DNA of 64,000 bases. It comes from Methanomicrobium sp. W14. Lineage in GTDB: Archaea; Halobacteriota; Methanomicrobia; Methanomicrobiales; Methanomicrobiaceae. A program made the position numbers and the translations under genes. Position 1 is the first letter of the stretch. Each line of letters begins with the position of its first letter. The stretch is from positions 496,001 to 560,000 of the forward strand of contig NZ_JAGGMM010000002.1 of the NCBI RefSeq assembly GCF_017875315.1, given 5' to 3'. Positions 53,344 to 62,427 of the stretch are shown here, in pieces. The notes under the pieces are model-generated. The model was not told the DNA's origin, ran no database searches, and worked only from the letters and a program-made list of their open reading frames with translations.

Positions 53344-54258
53344 ATGAAAGAGCAGCACTGGGGAATAAAGGTAGAAAAGTCAAATGGTGAGGCTGTCAGA
53401 AAAAGGCTGATAGCTCTTGGAATGTACGATACGGAATTTAAGCCTGTCTGTGAAGACGACTTCATCGTGTTTCCGGTGGTGTCGGAAAAAGAGTCTTCAG
53501 GAGAATATATTTTTGAAAAGAGGCCGAAGAAAAGGGAGCCTGCACGGCACGAACTTATTGGTGGAATTGCCGTAATGCAGTCCGACGACCCGGGTGAAGC
53601 CGAATACCTCCTGGAATCAAGACCTGTAATACATACAGTCCTTTATTCCAAAAGCCCGGTATCCGGTGAGTACAGGACAAAGGATTTCGTGGTCCTTGCA
53701 GGTGAAAATACCACAAAGACGCATTATATCGAGTACAACAACCGTTTTGTAATCGATCTTTCGGCAGCGTACTTTTCTGCAAGACTTGCAAACGAAAGGC
53801 AGAGGATATATTCACTTATAGAAAAAAAAGAGAGAATTCTTGACATGTTTGCAGGTGTCGGTCCTTTCCCGGTTGTACTTTCAGAAAAAGCGTCTGTCAT
53901 TTATGCAGGTGACATAAATCCCGGTGCTGTAGCTTTAATGAAGGAAAATATTGAGCTGAACCATAAAAAAAATATAATACCCATGCTTTTTGATGCGCTT
54001 GACCTTAAAGGCATTTTCAGTGCACATTCGTTTGACAGGATTATAATGAACCTTCCTATGAGGTCTGAGGAGTTTCTGGAAGTGGCTTTTAGTCTCTGCA
54101 AAAAAGGCGGTGTAATTCATTATTACACTCTTCAGTCCGAAAAGGGGGAGATGCTTGACACACTGGGGCGGTACACAAAAGGCAGGATTTGCGAGAAGGT
54201 GGTCAGGTCGTACTCTCCGGCGCAGCACCATGCAGTATATGATATCAACTGTCTTTAA
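53344..54258 (+). CDS. Trm5/TYW2-family tRNA methyltransferase
   Basis: A 304-residue class I methyltransferase of the Trm5/TYW2 (Met-10+) family. An N-terminal region with the THYIEYNNRFVIDLSAAYFSARLANER signature precedes motif I ILDMFAGVGPFPVVLSEKA, motif II YAGDINPGAVALMKENIELN and the NLPM motif that contacts the substrate in Trm5. Such enzymes methylate G37 of tRNA or transfer an aminocarboxypropyl group in wyosine synthesis; which one cannot be told. It lies divergent from hmgA with 46 bases between the starts and is probably leaderless. Confidence 0.9.
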   Translation: MKEQHWGIKVEKSNGEAVRKRLIALGMYDTEFKPVCEDDFIVFPVVSEKESSGEYIFEKRPKKREPARHELIGGIAVMQSDDPGEAEYLLESRPVIHTVLYSKSPVSGEYRTKDFVVLAGENTTKTHYIEYNNRFVIDLSAAYFSARLANERQRIYSLIEKKERILDMFAGVGPFPVVLSEKASVIYAGDINPGAVALMKENIELNHKKNIIPMLFDALDLKGIFSAHSFDRIIMNLPMRSEEFLEVAFSLCKKGGVIHYYTLQSEKGEMLDTLGRYTKGRICEKVVRSYSPAQHHAVYDINCL

Positions 54259-54318
54259 AATGGTATAACCGTCCAGTTTCTTCCCAGCCTGTTTTTTATT
54301 TTTTATCGTTATTTTCTA

Positions 54319-54846
54319 TTATATTCTTATTTTCAGGTACCGGTATCCCAGGTCGCCTGCAATGTCTCTCCAGATTTCATCGTAAGGTCTGAAGCGCTTA
54401 GATAGCGGAACACTTTTCAGCCTTATCCTGTAGCACTTTAGTATTTTGTAATAATCTGATACTGCAAAGTGCTCCTGTTTTTCCGGAGGAAAGAACATAA
54501 AGATGAACCTGTGAGTTGCAACTATCATTCCGGCCATATTGAGTGCACATGCAGACCGGATGTCAGGAAGTGAGAATCCTCCCCCGCGGGGATGGTTGTG
54601 CATGAAAATATTCTCCTGGAGCAGAAACATGTCACAGTACCTGAAATCTATGTTGTTTCTTTTTCCGTTCATTCTGAAGAGAAAATTGCCTTCTTTATCA
54701 AAAATTACGGCCTTTTCAAATTTAAGGTCCTTAATTTCCCTGACATATTGCAAAAATTCACTTTTAAGCAGAATTTTTCTGCTGTTTTTGACGGGAGCAT
54801 TTCTGCCTTCATTTTTTGTTGTGTCCTGTTCAGTCTCTGCCCGCAT
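54319..54846 (-). CDS. Small JAB/MPN-like protein (HNHP motif)
   Basis: A 175-residue protein. The central region (about 40-120) reads FEKAVIFDKEGNFLFRMNG, then MHNHPRGGGFSLPDI with H83, H85, S92 and D95, close to the HxHP-S-xx-D zinc site of JAMM peptidases, with E52 as a possible general base. Spacing is one residue shorter than canonical. N-terminal 40 residues are basic and polar, the C-terminus is Arg/Tyr-rich. It may be a metallopeptidase or deubiquitinase-like enzyme (a SAMP or pupylation-like substrate is speculative). Stand-alone gene. Confidence 0.65.
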   Translation of the reverse strand: MRAETEQDTTKNEGRNAPVKNSRKILLKSEFLQYVREIKDLKFEKAVIFDKEGNFLFRMNGKRNNIDFRYCDMFLLQENIFMHNHPRGGGFSLPDIRSACALNMAGMIVATHRFIFMFFPPEKQEHFAVSDYYKILKCYRIRLKSVPLSKRFRPYDEIWRDIAGDLGYRYLKIRI

Positions 54847-55215
54847 ATTGATAAATTTAATTTTAGTTAAATAAACGTTTTGTTAGTTACAATCTTTTGC
54901 ATCTGCTGGGGATAAGAAAAACCATTATGTATACCGGGAAATATACACTGGACTTGCATTGAGGCAAAATGTCTTTCAGGTTTTTATCTTTGGATTTTGC
55001 CTTTTTGAAATATGTGTCGGTTCCCTTAAATGGGAGCAGAAATCTGATTAAACGGGCTAAATGGTATATATATAAATATGACTGCGGGAATTTTTAAAAT
55101 TCTGTTTTGTCAGTTTAAAAACCTTTGAAATGATCCCCCGGCATATGAGCGTCTGTGCTTTTTCCCTGTGTCATTACCCCGTTTAATCAGAATTATCCGG
55201 GAGGTATTAACCGAA
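54847..55215 (+). promoter_or_regulatory. Upstream region of the mscS gene with TATA box
   Basis: About 370 AT-rich bases with no gene seen. TATATATATAAAT at 55065-55077 is a strong TATA-like element; the start of transcription would fall near 55100, giving a 5' leader of about 120 bases before the mscS ATG at 55216. Confidence 0.45.
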
Positions 55216-56052
55216 ATGGCAGATAAAGTGACAGTGGATTTGTCCAGTCTGGGCAGTTATGTGGATTCAGTCAGTTCAGTCTCGTTAGAGCAGGTAATTG
55301 CGGCCCTGTTGGTCCTTATAGTGGGTTATCTGGTCATTAAAGTTTTAATGAAACAGTTTGGGAGAATAGGTGAGAAAAATCTCAATATCCCCTCTCTGAC
55401 AATGCTGCAGCTGACGCGTGCTCTTAAGGTGCTCTTGTATTTTGTCCTTATCATGGCAGTTCTTGGAATTCTTGGTTTTGATATTGATGGAATACTTATA
55501 AGCATTACGGCAGGGATCTCGATAATTCTCGGTTTCGGTCTTCAGGATACGATAAACAACCTGGCGTCAGGAATATGGATTTCGGCAAGCCGTGCCTATG
55601 ACCTTGAGGATGAGGTGACAATTGCAGGTGAGACTGGAACTGTCAAAAATGTCTCTATTATGGCGACCGAACTAAAAAAACTTGACAATACAAGAGTTAT
55701 AATTCCCAACGGCAAAGTCTGGAACAGTGCGATTATCAATGTCACCAAAATGGATAAGAGACTAATTGTTTTAGATTATGGCGTATCGTATGATACAAAT
55801 ATAAACGATGCGATAAAGGTAGCACTGGACGTCGCAGACAGCCATCCAAAACTTCACAAAGAGCCTGCTCCTATTGTAAGGTTCAAAGAGATGGCTGATT
55901 CCTCTATTGTTCTTCAGCTCAGGGTATGGGTTGACACAGATGACTATTACCCTGTAAAATCGGATGTTTTAAAGATGCTCTTTGAAAAACTCACTGAAAC
56001 CGGAATAAACATCCCATTCCCCCAGGTGGATGTGCATATGAAAGAACAGTGA
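55216..56052 (+). CDS. mscS: MscS-family mechanosensitive channel
   Basis: A 278-residue small-conductance channel that releases osmolytes on osmotic downshock. Membrane helices lie at about 26-46, 67-88 and 95-125; the pore helix is GISIILGFGLQDTINNLASGIWI. The beta domain (VTIAGETGTVKNVSIMATELKKLDNTRVIIPNGKV) and C-terminal alpha/beta part are complete. I chose ATG 55216 because GGGAGG sits about 9 bases upstream. Length matches E. coli MscS (286). Confidence 0.93.
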   Translation: MADKVTVDLSSLGSYVDSVSSVSLEQVIAALLVLIVGYLVIKVLMKQFGRIGEKNLNIPSLTMLQLTRALKVLLYFVLIMAVLGILGFDIDGILISITAGISIILGFGLQDTINNLASGIWISASRAYDLEDEVTIAGETGTVKNVSIMATELKKLDNTRVIIPNGKVWNSAIINVTKMDKRLIVLDYGVSYDTNINDAIKVALDVADSHPKLHKEPAPIVRFKEMADSSIVLQLRVWVDTDDYYPVKSDVLKMLFEKLTETGINIPFPQVDVHMKEQ

Positions 56053-56140
56053 AATTTATTTTTTATTTTTTCAGATGTTTTCCTACAAAATGATATATAT
56101 ATAATGCTATATATTCCAAATATACGTGGAGGGTTTTCAG

Positions 56141-56641
56141 ATGGGGAGAAAATTGAGGATTTTCGTTGTTTTAATTCTAATTCTTGCTTTTTCAGGGGTT
56201 TTTGTTCAGGGAGTTTCTGCGTCACTGTCAGTCCTTGACGAAATGTCTTTTAGAACGGCCTCCGGGATATACCCCGAGAGGCAGTACGTTCTACTGGATT
56301 ATGATATGACCGGAGGACCAAAAGGAATTGAGATGTATTCCGGTAATGCGAGCATATTCTCGTGGAACACCAGCAATTATCCTGTCCGCATGCATATAGA
56401 CGAAATTACCGATGCAGCAGCAGACGCCGGTATGGCTTCAGCCGGGCTTTTTATGCCTGAAGGCCCTCTGATGGCTTTCGGCTGTGACAGCAGGGTAGTC
56501 TGGGCCGGAATATATTACAAAGAGCACCCATGCCATGATAAGATTATGCAGATTTACGATATAATAGAAGAATCGGCAGAAAGTCTTGGCTATGACGAGG
56601 TACCTGTCGTATTTTACAGGGAGAATGTAATTCTTGACTGA
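56141..56641 (+). CDS. Secreted hypothetical protein
   Basis: A 166-residue protein with a clear signal peptide (KLRIFVVLILILAFSGVFVQGVSA, cleavage probably after VSA near residue 26). The mature part has several Tyr/Asp/Gly-rich stretches and three cysteines; its end (YDIIEESAESLGYDEVPVVFYRENVILD) is well structured-looking. No family recognised. The ATG has GGAGGG seven bases upstream. A frame is open 15 bases further upstream (GTG) but that would overlap this site. Confidence 0.7.
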   Translation: MGRKLRIFVVLILILAFSGVFVQGVSASLSVLDEMSFRTASGIYPERQYVLLDYDMTGGPKGIEMYSGNASIFSWNTSNYPVRMHIDEITDAAADAGMASAGLFMPEGPLMAFGCDSRVVWAGIYYKEHPCHDKIMQIYDIIEESAESLGYDEVPVVFYRENVILD

Positions 56642-56712
56642 GATTTGGCTGATACGGGGAAAAACCCAAAACAGTGGATTATTGAAATCCAATCTTTTTT
56701 TACGGAATGTCT

Positions 56713-57213
56713 TTAAAGTACAACCGGATTTAGCACAAGGACTGCGGCGTTTAAAACTGCCGCAAAAGTCACCCATAATATATACGGGACCAGGAGAACC
56801 CCTGCATATCTGCTGACTTTGTATGAAGCGACAATTGTCAGGAGTATGAATATCCAGAGAAATATTATGCCTATGAGTCCGTATAAAGGGCTTTCAAGGC
56901 CGAAGAACAAGAATGACCAGCACGCATTCAGTATAAGCTGGACTGCAAAAAAAACTGCTGCAATATTCACGTTCCTTTTTGATATGTCTTCTTTGAGGAT
57001 GAGGTAAAGGGATATTCCCATCATTATGTAAAGGGCTGTCCAGACCACCGGAAAAAGAAATGAAGGCGGCAGAAACCAGGGTTTTGCCAGGCTGGAATAC
57101 CATGATCCATCACTGGTACTGGTGAAAAGACTCCCGAAAATTCCGGGAATTATGCATATGACTATTGATACGGCAAGAAGACACGGATTTTTTATAACGT
57201 TTATCCTTTTCAT
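56713..57213 (-). CDS. tspO: TspO/MBR-family membrane protein
   Basis: A 166-residue, five-helix protein: GSWYSSLAKPWFLPPSFLFPVVWTALYIMMGIS is the TspO signature and NACWSFLFFG is also conserved. Family members bind porphyrins or tetrapyrroles and may carry or degrade them; in a methanogen F430, siroheme or heme-like compounds are possible ligands, which is inference. The start at 57213 is taken because GGAGG lies about 10 bases upstream. Confidence 0.9.
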   Translation of the reverse strand: MKRINVIKNPCLLAVSIVICIIPGIFGSLFTSTSDGSWYSSLAKPWFLPPSFLFPVVWTALYIMMGISLYLILKEDISKRNVNIAAVFFAVQLILNACWSFLFFGLESPLYGLIGIIFLWIFILLTIVASYKVSRYAGVLLVPYILWVTFAAVLNAAVLVLNPVVL

Positions 57214-57410
57214 CTGTACCTGTCCTCCGGGGAATAAAAACTTCACTTTTTACTTAATGCCGCTTTTGCCTGTATATTCAGGCTTACTATTTTAATGTGT
57301 TTTTGTTCCAATATGTAATAGAACTGGTTTATAATATTTTCGTCGTTTTTGCAGATGTTACAGATGAAATAAATCAAAAGCTCTAAAAAAGGGATTTTTA
57401 TTGAAATTTT

Positions 57411-57800
57411 TCAGGCCGGGACAAATTTTGTTCCGTATACGATTATACCGCTGTCTCCTTCTGCGGTAATCTTTCTGAATGTGGATTTTACCGGCATCCC
57501 GATATATATTTTGTCTATATCGCATATGACAGGGGCAGTGAGCCGTGTTCCTTCGTCAAGCTCTATTATAGCTACTGCAAATGGCGTCTGGATGTCATAA
57601 GGCTCGCTTGTCGTTCGGATTATGGAGTACGTGACAACCTTCCCGGTTCCCCTGAATTTATGGTCAACTATTTTTCCTTCTCTCCTGCATTTAGGACAGA
57701 GCGATCTCGGCGGGTAATAATATGTTCCGCATGTCTCGCATTTTGTTCCTATCAGGTTGTATCTGTTCTGCTGTTTACGCCAGAACCGCGGTACCGACAT
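57411..57800 (-). CDS. DUF35 zinc-ribbon/OB-fold protein of the HMG-CoA complex
   Basis: A 129-residue protein: a zinc ribbon with C21, C24, C35 and C38 (CETCGTYYYPPRSLCPKC), then an OB-fold (GTGKVVTYSIIR, TPFAVAIIELDEGTRLTAPVI). Known archaeal work shows it bridges thiolase and HMG-CoA synthase and helps channel CoA intermediates between them. The gene follows the thiolase gene after two bases, as in other methanogens. Confidence 0.93.
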   Translation of the reverse strand: MSVPRFWRKQQNRYNLIGTKCETCGTYYYPPRSLCPKCRREGKIVDHKFRGTGKVVTYSIIRTTSEPYDIQTPFAVAIIELDEGTRLTAPVICDIDKIYIGMPVKSTFRKITAEGDSGIIVYGTKFVPA

Positions 57801-57802
57801 CC

Positions 57803-58969
57803 TTAAACCCTCCTGAATATGCTTGTTACCGCAGTGGCGCCTGTTCCGCCCACATTATGTGACATACCTGTTTCGGCGCCGTCCACCTGTCTCCTGCCTG
57901 CCTCTCCACGGAGCTGCATGACAATTTCGCAGACCTGCTTTATTCCTGTTGCACCTACAGGGTGTCCGCAGGATTTGAGTCCTCCGCTTGTGTTTACCGG
58001 AAGGTCTCCGTCAAGTGCGGTCCATCCTTCTTCGGTAAGTTTTCCGGCCTCACCTTTTTTACAGAACCCGAGGTCTTCTATGGCGCACAGTTCAGCGATT
58101 GTGAAGCAGTCATGGACTTCCACGAGGTCTATGTCCTTTCTTTCGACCTTTGCTGTCTTAAAAGCCCGGTCTGCCGCGGCAACTGTTGCATCCAGCGTGC
58201 TGATATCCCTTCTGTCGTGAAGAGATATAGTATCCGAAGCCTGTGTGGATGCAAGGACCTTCACCGGGGTATCGGTAAATTCTTTTGCACGCTCCAGGGG
58301 GCAGAGAATGACTGCCGCGGCACCGTCTGTTACAGGCGAGCAGTCCATAAGCCTTAGTGGATCTGCAATAAGAGTGGATTTCATTACGGTGTCAAGGGAT
58401 ATCTCCTTCTGGTACTGCGCAATAGGGTTTCTTGCACCGTTGTAATGGTTTTTAACTGCGACCTGCGCAAGCTGCTCGCGTGTCAGGCCGTATTTGTTCA
58501 TATAGTCGACTGCTATCATTGCGTAAAGGGACGGGAATGTGACTCCGTATATCCCTTCCCACTCGCGGTCGGCGGCGCCTGCAAGTGCATCAGTGGTCTC
58601 TCCTCCGGAAACATCGGTCATCTTCTCTACGCCTGCCGCTATGACGATGTCCTGGGTTCCTGATGCAACACAGTTTACAGCCTGCCTGAATGCAAGACCT
58701 CCTGATGCACAGGCAGCCTCAGTCCTTGTCGACGGGATATGGTTGGTCGCAAGGCCTGCGTAGTCCGCTATCAGGGCACCTATATGCTCCTGCGATACAA
58801 AGCGTCCCCCGCTCATGTTCCCGACAAACATCTCCTGTATCCTGTCGCCGTCAAGACCTGCATCCTCTATTGACTTAACACCTGCCTCAACGCAGAGGTC
58901 ACGGAACGAAGTGTCCCATCTCTCACCGAATTTTGTGAGTCCTACTCCAACAACTGCTACTTCTCTCAT
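57803..58969 (-). CDS. Acetyl-CoA C-acetyltransferase (archaeal thiolase)
   Basis: Condenses two acetyl-CoA to acetoacetyl-CoA for the mevalonate pathway. The 388-residue protein has the nucleophile C87 in [24 protein letters not shown], the catalytic His in [13 protein letters not shown] and [12 protein letters not shown], and ends [19 protein letters not shown]-x/archaeal type. The ATG overlaps the stop of HMG-CoA synthase by four bases, indicating translational coupling inside the complex operon. Confidence 0.94.
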   Translation of the reverse strand: MREVAVVGVGLTKFGERWDTSFRDLCVEAGVKSIEDAGLDGDRIQEMFVGNMSGGRFVSQEHIGALIADYAGLATNHIPSTRTEAACASGGLAFRQAVNCVASGTQDIVIAAGVEKMTDVSGGETTDALAGAADREWEGIYGVTFPSLYAMIAVDYMNKYGLTREQLAQVAVKNHYNGARNPIAQYQKEISLDTVMKSTLIADPLRLMDCSPVTDGAAAVILCPLERAKEFTDTPVKVLASTQASDTISLHDRRDISTLDATVAAADRAFKTAKVERKDIDLVEVHDCFTIAELCAIEDLGFCKKGEAGKLTEEGWTALDGDLPVNTSGGLKSCGHPVGATGIKQVCEIVMQLRGEAGRRQVDGAETGMSHNVGGTGATAVTSIFRRV

Positions 58970-60015
58970 TTTTGCATCACTATTTTACCCTTGTGTTTTG
59001 CGTAAACGGCATAGTCGAGATATACTTTCTCGTCAAGAAGCTCCTCCACAGAAGGAGCGGCCTTTCTGTCAATTTCAGACTCGATTGCATCCGTAACCGT
59101 GATGTCGAACGAGTCGCTTCCCGAACCTGACCCGTATGATGTAACGAAAATTCTGTCGCCAGATTTTGCAATGTCAAGAGTTGCCGAAAGCCCTACAGGT
59201 ACTGCTCCGGAGTAGGTGTTTCCAAGGCGCGGAACTACAAGGCCCGGTTTAATCTGTTCTGATGTAAAGCCGAGCATCTTGGCTGCACTTCTCGGAAACT
59301 TTGCGTTTGGCTGGTGGAATATTGCATAATCGTAGTCAGACGGCTTTGTTCCCATCTTCTCCATCATGAGTTTTGCGGCGCTCTGGACATGCTTGAAGTA
59401 TGCAGGTTCGCCTGAAAAACGTCCTCCGTGTCTCGGGTATGTTTGTCCTTCGCGCCTCCAGAAATCAGGGGTATCGGATGAATACGAGCATGTATCGTTT
59501 ATTTCGGCGATTACGTCCTCTTCTCCTATGACGAATGCAGCTCCGCCTGCTGCTGCGGTGTATTCAAGGGCATCCCCGGGAGCTCCCTGTGCTATATCCG
59601 ATCCTATTGCAATCCCGTATTTTATCATGCCGCTTTTTACAAGACCCATGCATGTCTGTATTCCGGCGGTTCCTGCTTTACACGCGAATTCGTAGTCTGC
59701 CGCTGTCATCAAAGGGGTTGCTCCTATCGCCTCTCCCACTGTAACTGATGTCGGCTTTACAGCATATGGGTGCGATTCGCTGCCCACGTAAATAGCACCG
59801 ATATCCTCGGGGTCTATCTCCCTTCTGTCAAGAGCGTATCTTGCAGCGTTTACAGCTATTGTAAGCGTATCTTCGTCAAGGTCAGGGACTGATTTTTCCG
59901 TCACACCTAGTCCTTTGGCGATTTCGGCGCCGTTTGCACCCCATACCCGCGCTATTTCTTCTGTTTTTATGCGGAATTTTGGAATGTATGCACCGTATGT
60001 TAGAATTCCTACCAT
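58966..60015 (-). CDS. HMG-CoA synthase (archaeal type)
   Basis: Makes HMG-CoA from acetoacetyl-CoA and acetyl-CoA. The 349-residue protein carries catalytic E80, C112 ([12 protein letters not shown]) and His in FHQPNAKFP, plus [12 protein letters not shown] and [14 protein letters not shown], all at archaeal positions. The gene is third from the end of the operon regulator-synthase-thiolase-DUF35 and overlaps both neighbours (7 bases with the HTH regulator, 4 with thiolase). Confidence 0.96.
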   Translation of the reverse strand: MVGILTYGAYIPKFRIKTEEIARVWGANGAEIAKGLGVTEKSVPDLDEDTLTIAVNAARYALDRREIDPEDIGAIYVGSESHPYAVKPTSVTVGEAIGATPLMTAADYEFACKAGTAGIQTCMGLVKSGMIKYGIAIGSDIAQGAPGDALEYTAAAGGAAFVIGEEDVIAEINDTCSYSSDTPDFWRREGQTYPRHGGRFSGEPAYFKHVQSAAKLMMEKMGTKPSDYDYAIFHQPNAKFPRSAAKMLGFTSEQIKPGLVVPRLGNTYSGAVPVGLSATLDIAKSGDRIFVTSYGSGSGSDSFDITVTDAIESEIDRKAAPSVEELLDEKVYLDYAVYAKHKGKIVMQK

Positions 60016-60719
60016 GGTTCTTCCCTCAGTACTTTGACAATCCTGTCTGTATCCATTTCTGTCGTAAAAAGTGTAATTTTGTCTCTTAAAGCGAGTTCAG
60101 GGACTATGGGGTGAATTTTTTCGGGTGTTATACCCTGAAGAATTACACAGCGCGGCTTGAATGGAGTGACCCGGATTGCTATCATAGGCGATTTGCCTGT
60201 AGATACGTTTGTAAAAATAAGTGCTCTCTCTGTGCTCCAGCCGTAAATCTTGTTGAATTCCGGAGCGGACAGAGATACTATGGCATTCAGACTGTTGACA
60301 ACCGTATAACCGTAGATTCTGTGATCAGTTGAGCCTTCAATAAGCCTGCAGTCTATTGAATCACAAAAACTTTTGAGCGGAATGGAAGTGTCATAGTCGT
60401 GCATGTCATAAATAACGTCATCATCAAAATCGCTGTAGAGAATATTGGCGTACTTTTTCATGTACCTGCCCCCGTTCTCCTCATCGATTTTGAGAATTGT
60501 TTCAACAATCCTTCCGACTACTGCTGTTCCGGGACTTTTCCTTCTGCCACCTTCGTAGTCTGAAATGACAGACGGTGAAAACCCGAGTTTTTCTGCCAGA
60601 ACTCCCGGTGGAATGTTGAAATTCATTCTCCACTTTCTCAGGGCGTCGCCGGGTGATTCTGAAAGCGTAATCTCTCCTGCCATTTTTTCGGCAAGACGGT
60701 TCCGCAGTGCGGATTTCAT
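60009..60719 (-). CDS. XRE-type HTH regulator leading the HMG-CoA operon
   Basis: A 236-residue protein with an N-terminal helix-turn-helix: [53 protein letters not shown] (about 24-78), as in archaeal Tfx/XRE-type regulators, and a C-terminal alpha/beta domain (about 110-236) of unknown fold ([11 protein letters not shown]...[15 protein letters not shown]). It likely senses an intermediate and controls the HMG-CoA genes and itself. The gene overlaps the HMG-CoA synthase gene, and paired inverted repeats lie in its promoter (60756-60781). A TATA box near 60744-60750 suggests a leaderless mRNA. Confidence 0.85.
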   Translation of the reverse strand: MKSALRNRLAEKMAGEITLSESPGDALRKWRMNFNIPPGVLAEKLGFSPSVISDYEGGRRKSPGTAVVGRIVETILKIDEENGGRYMKKYANILYSDFDDDVIYDMHDYDTSIPLKSFCDSIDCRLIEGSTDHRIYGYTVVNSLNAIVSLSAPEFNKIYGWSTERALIFTNVSTGKSPMIAIRVTPFKPRCVILQGITPEKIHPIVPELALRDKITLFTTEMDTDRIVKVLREEPW

Positions 60720-60755
60720 ATTATTATATGAGATTTTACTACATTATATAATTAG

Positions 60756-60781
60756 CGAATATCCATTCGTCATTTCACGAA
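60756..60781. promoter_or_regulatory. Overlapping inverted repeats in the divergent hmg/ribK promoter region
   Basis: CGAAT-ATCC-ATTCG (60756-60769) and TTCGT-CATTTC-ACGAA (60766-60781) share the TTCG core. They sit just upstream of the TATA box (TATATAAT near 60744-60750) of the HTH regulator gene. They may be operator sites for that regulator, or for the riboflavin kinase HTH domain; neither is proven. Confidence 0.5.
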
Positions 60782-60846
60782 AATTATTGACCTGAGAAGA
60801 TTGTGTCAGATCAATACCCATATATGTTAAGCATATCATATGTGGT

Positions 60847-61521
60847 ATGAGAATGATTACTGCAGAAGATCTTTTGTTTCTTAAAAAGATGGGCCTTATG
60901 GGCGGACTTAACGGTCAGGTTCTGGTCTCCTCTCAAAAACTTGCAGAGTCACTTAAAATGAGCCCCATGACTGTTTCCCGCAGGTTGTCATCACTTGAAA
61001 AAGAGAATTACATAGTAAGGTCTGTGAGACCTGACGGTCAGTATGTTGCAGTCACGCGTCTTGGCGAAGACGCTTTAAAACGGGAATACGCGGATTATAA
61101 AAAACTTTTTGAGGACAATTCGGGAACTCTGCTTATAGAGGGCGAAGTCATAAGCGGACTTGGTGAGGGCCGTTATTATGTCAGTATCCCCGGCTATGTG
61201 GACCAGTTCCGGAAAAAACTTGGTTTTGGACCTTATCCGGGGACTCTGAACCTGAAGATAGACCCGTTCAGTGTAAGTGTCAGGAAAAGGGCTGAGCTGC
61301 ACAGCTGGGTCGATATAGAAGGATTTCAGGCTGATGACCGGACTTTTGGAAGTGCAAAATGCCTTCCGTGCAGAATAAACGGGTATAAATGCGCAATAAT
61401 CGTTCCCGGCAGGTCACATTATCCTGACGACGTTATAGAGGTAATATCCGAGGTAAAACTTCGTGAGAAGATGAATCTTGAAGACGGCAACAGGGTAAAG
61501 GTTGAGGTTTGTATAAGATGA
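60847..61521 (+). CDS. ribK: CTP-dependent riboflavin kinase with HTH domain
   Basis: A 224-residue DUF120 protein that makes FMN from riboflavin with CTP. Residues about 1-85 are a winged helix (VLVSSQKLAESLKMSPMTVSRRLSSLEKENYIVR); the rest is the RibK fold with GEVISGLGEGRYYVSIPGYVDQF, LGFGPYPGTLNLKID (CTP site) and AIIVPGRSHYPDDVIEVISEVKLRE. The HTH may make it a regulator of flavin genes as well. Its stop overlaps the ribB start by four bases. Confidence 0.95.
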   Translation: MRMITAEDLLFLKKMGLMGGLNGQVLVSSQKLAESLKMSPMTVSRRLSSLEKENYIVRSVRPDGQYVAVTRLGEDALKREYADYKKLFEDNSGTLLIEGEVISGLGEGRYYVSIPGYVDQFRKKLGFGPYPGTLNLKIDPFSVSVRKRAELHSWVDIEGFQADDRTFGSAKCLPCRINGYKCAIIVPGRSHYPDDVIEVISEVKLREKMNLEDGNRVKVEVCIR

Positions 61522-62192
61522 TAGACGATGCAATTGAATCATTGAAAAACGGCGAATTTATTTTGATTTATGATTTTGCCGACAGAGAGGGAGAAACTGA
61601 CTTTGCAATACGCTCTGATGCAATAAATCATGACAGCATCAGAAATATGAGAAACGATGCGGGAGGCCTCATCTGCACTTCGATACATTCGAAGGCTGCT
61701 GAAATTATGGGTCTTCCTTTTGCAAGCGACGTCTTAAGGCCGACCCATCTTGCGGAAAAAGACGGTGATATTCCTTATGACAGGGCAAACCACTCGTCAT
61801 TCTCCCTGTGGGTTAATCACAAGGATACTTTTACAGGTGTTACTGATATAGACCGTGCACTGACTGCCAATAAACTCGCAGAGCATGTAAAGCACGCGAT
61901 GAACAATGACCCTCTGGACTTTCCGGCAGAGTTCAGAACTCCGGGGCATATGGCGACTCTTCGTGCGAACGACAAACTTCTTGACGTAAGGCGCGGTCAG
62001 ACCGAACTTTCAATAACTCTGGCTGAACTGGGAGGAATCAACCCATGCGTAACCATCTGTGAGATGCTTGACGACAGTACAGGAAGAGCTCTGAAAAAAG
62101 AAGATGCTATGAAATATGCCGATGATAACGGGCTTGTATTTATTGGCGGCGATGAAATAGTAAAGTTCTGGGAAGACAATAAAGTCTACTAA
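61518..62192 (+). CDS. ribB: 3,4-dihydroxy-2-butanone 4-phosphate synthase
   Basis: Converts ribulose 5-phosphate to the four-carbon precursor of riboflavin plus formate. The 224-residue protein has DFADREGETDFAI (acidic loop with metal-binding Glu), the Arg/Asn/Asp/His cluster around NMRNDAGGLIC and NHSSFSLWVNHKDTFTGVTDIDR, and FRTPGHMATLR with catalytic His, all conserved. ATG at 61518 overlaps the ribK stop (ATGA), so the pair is translationally coupled. Confidence 0.95.
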   Translation: MIDDAIESLKNGEFILIYDFADREGETDFAIRSDAINHDSIRNMRNDAGGLICTSIHSKAAEIMGLPFASDVLRPTHLAEKDGDIPYDRANHSSFSLWVNHKDTFTGVTDIDRALTANKLAEHVKHAMNNDPLDFPAEFRTPGHMATLRANDKLLDVRRGQTELSITLAELGGINPCVTICEMLDDSTGRALKKEDAMKYADDNGLVFIGGDEIVKFWEDNKVY

Positions 62193-62427
62193 AAAAATAA
62201 TTCCGCCACTTTCATTTTTTTGAAACAGGAAAGACTCCCAGGTTTGATATGCAGTAATTAAATCAATTTTAAAGGGAAAACCAAAATAATATATCCTACT
62301 CGGTCGTAATATAGAAATCAGGGTCGTATCTGGAATTTATTTCAGAGAATGGTGAATTAATCAGGAAAATTTTATTTGCCGGAGGAGGTGTATTCGTATA
62401 GATTCGAATCTGCATAATACCGGATAT

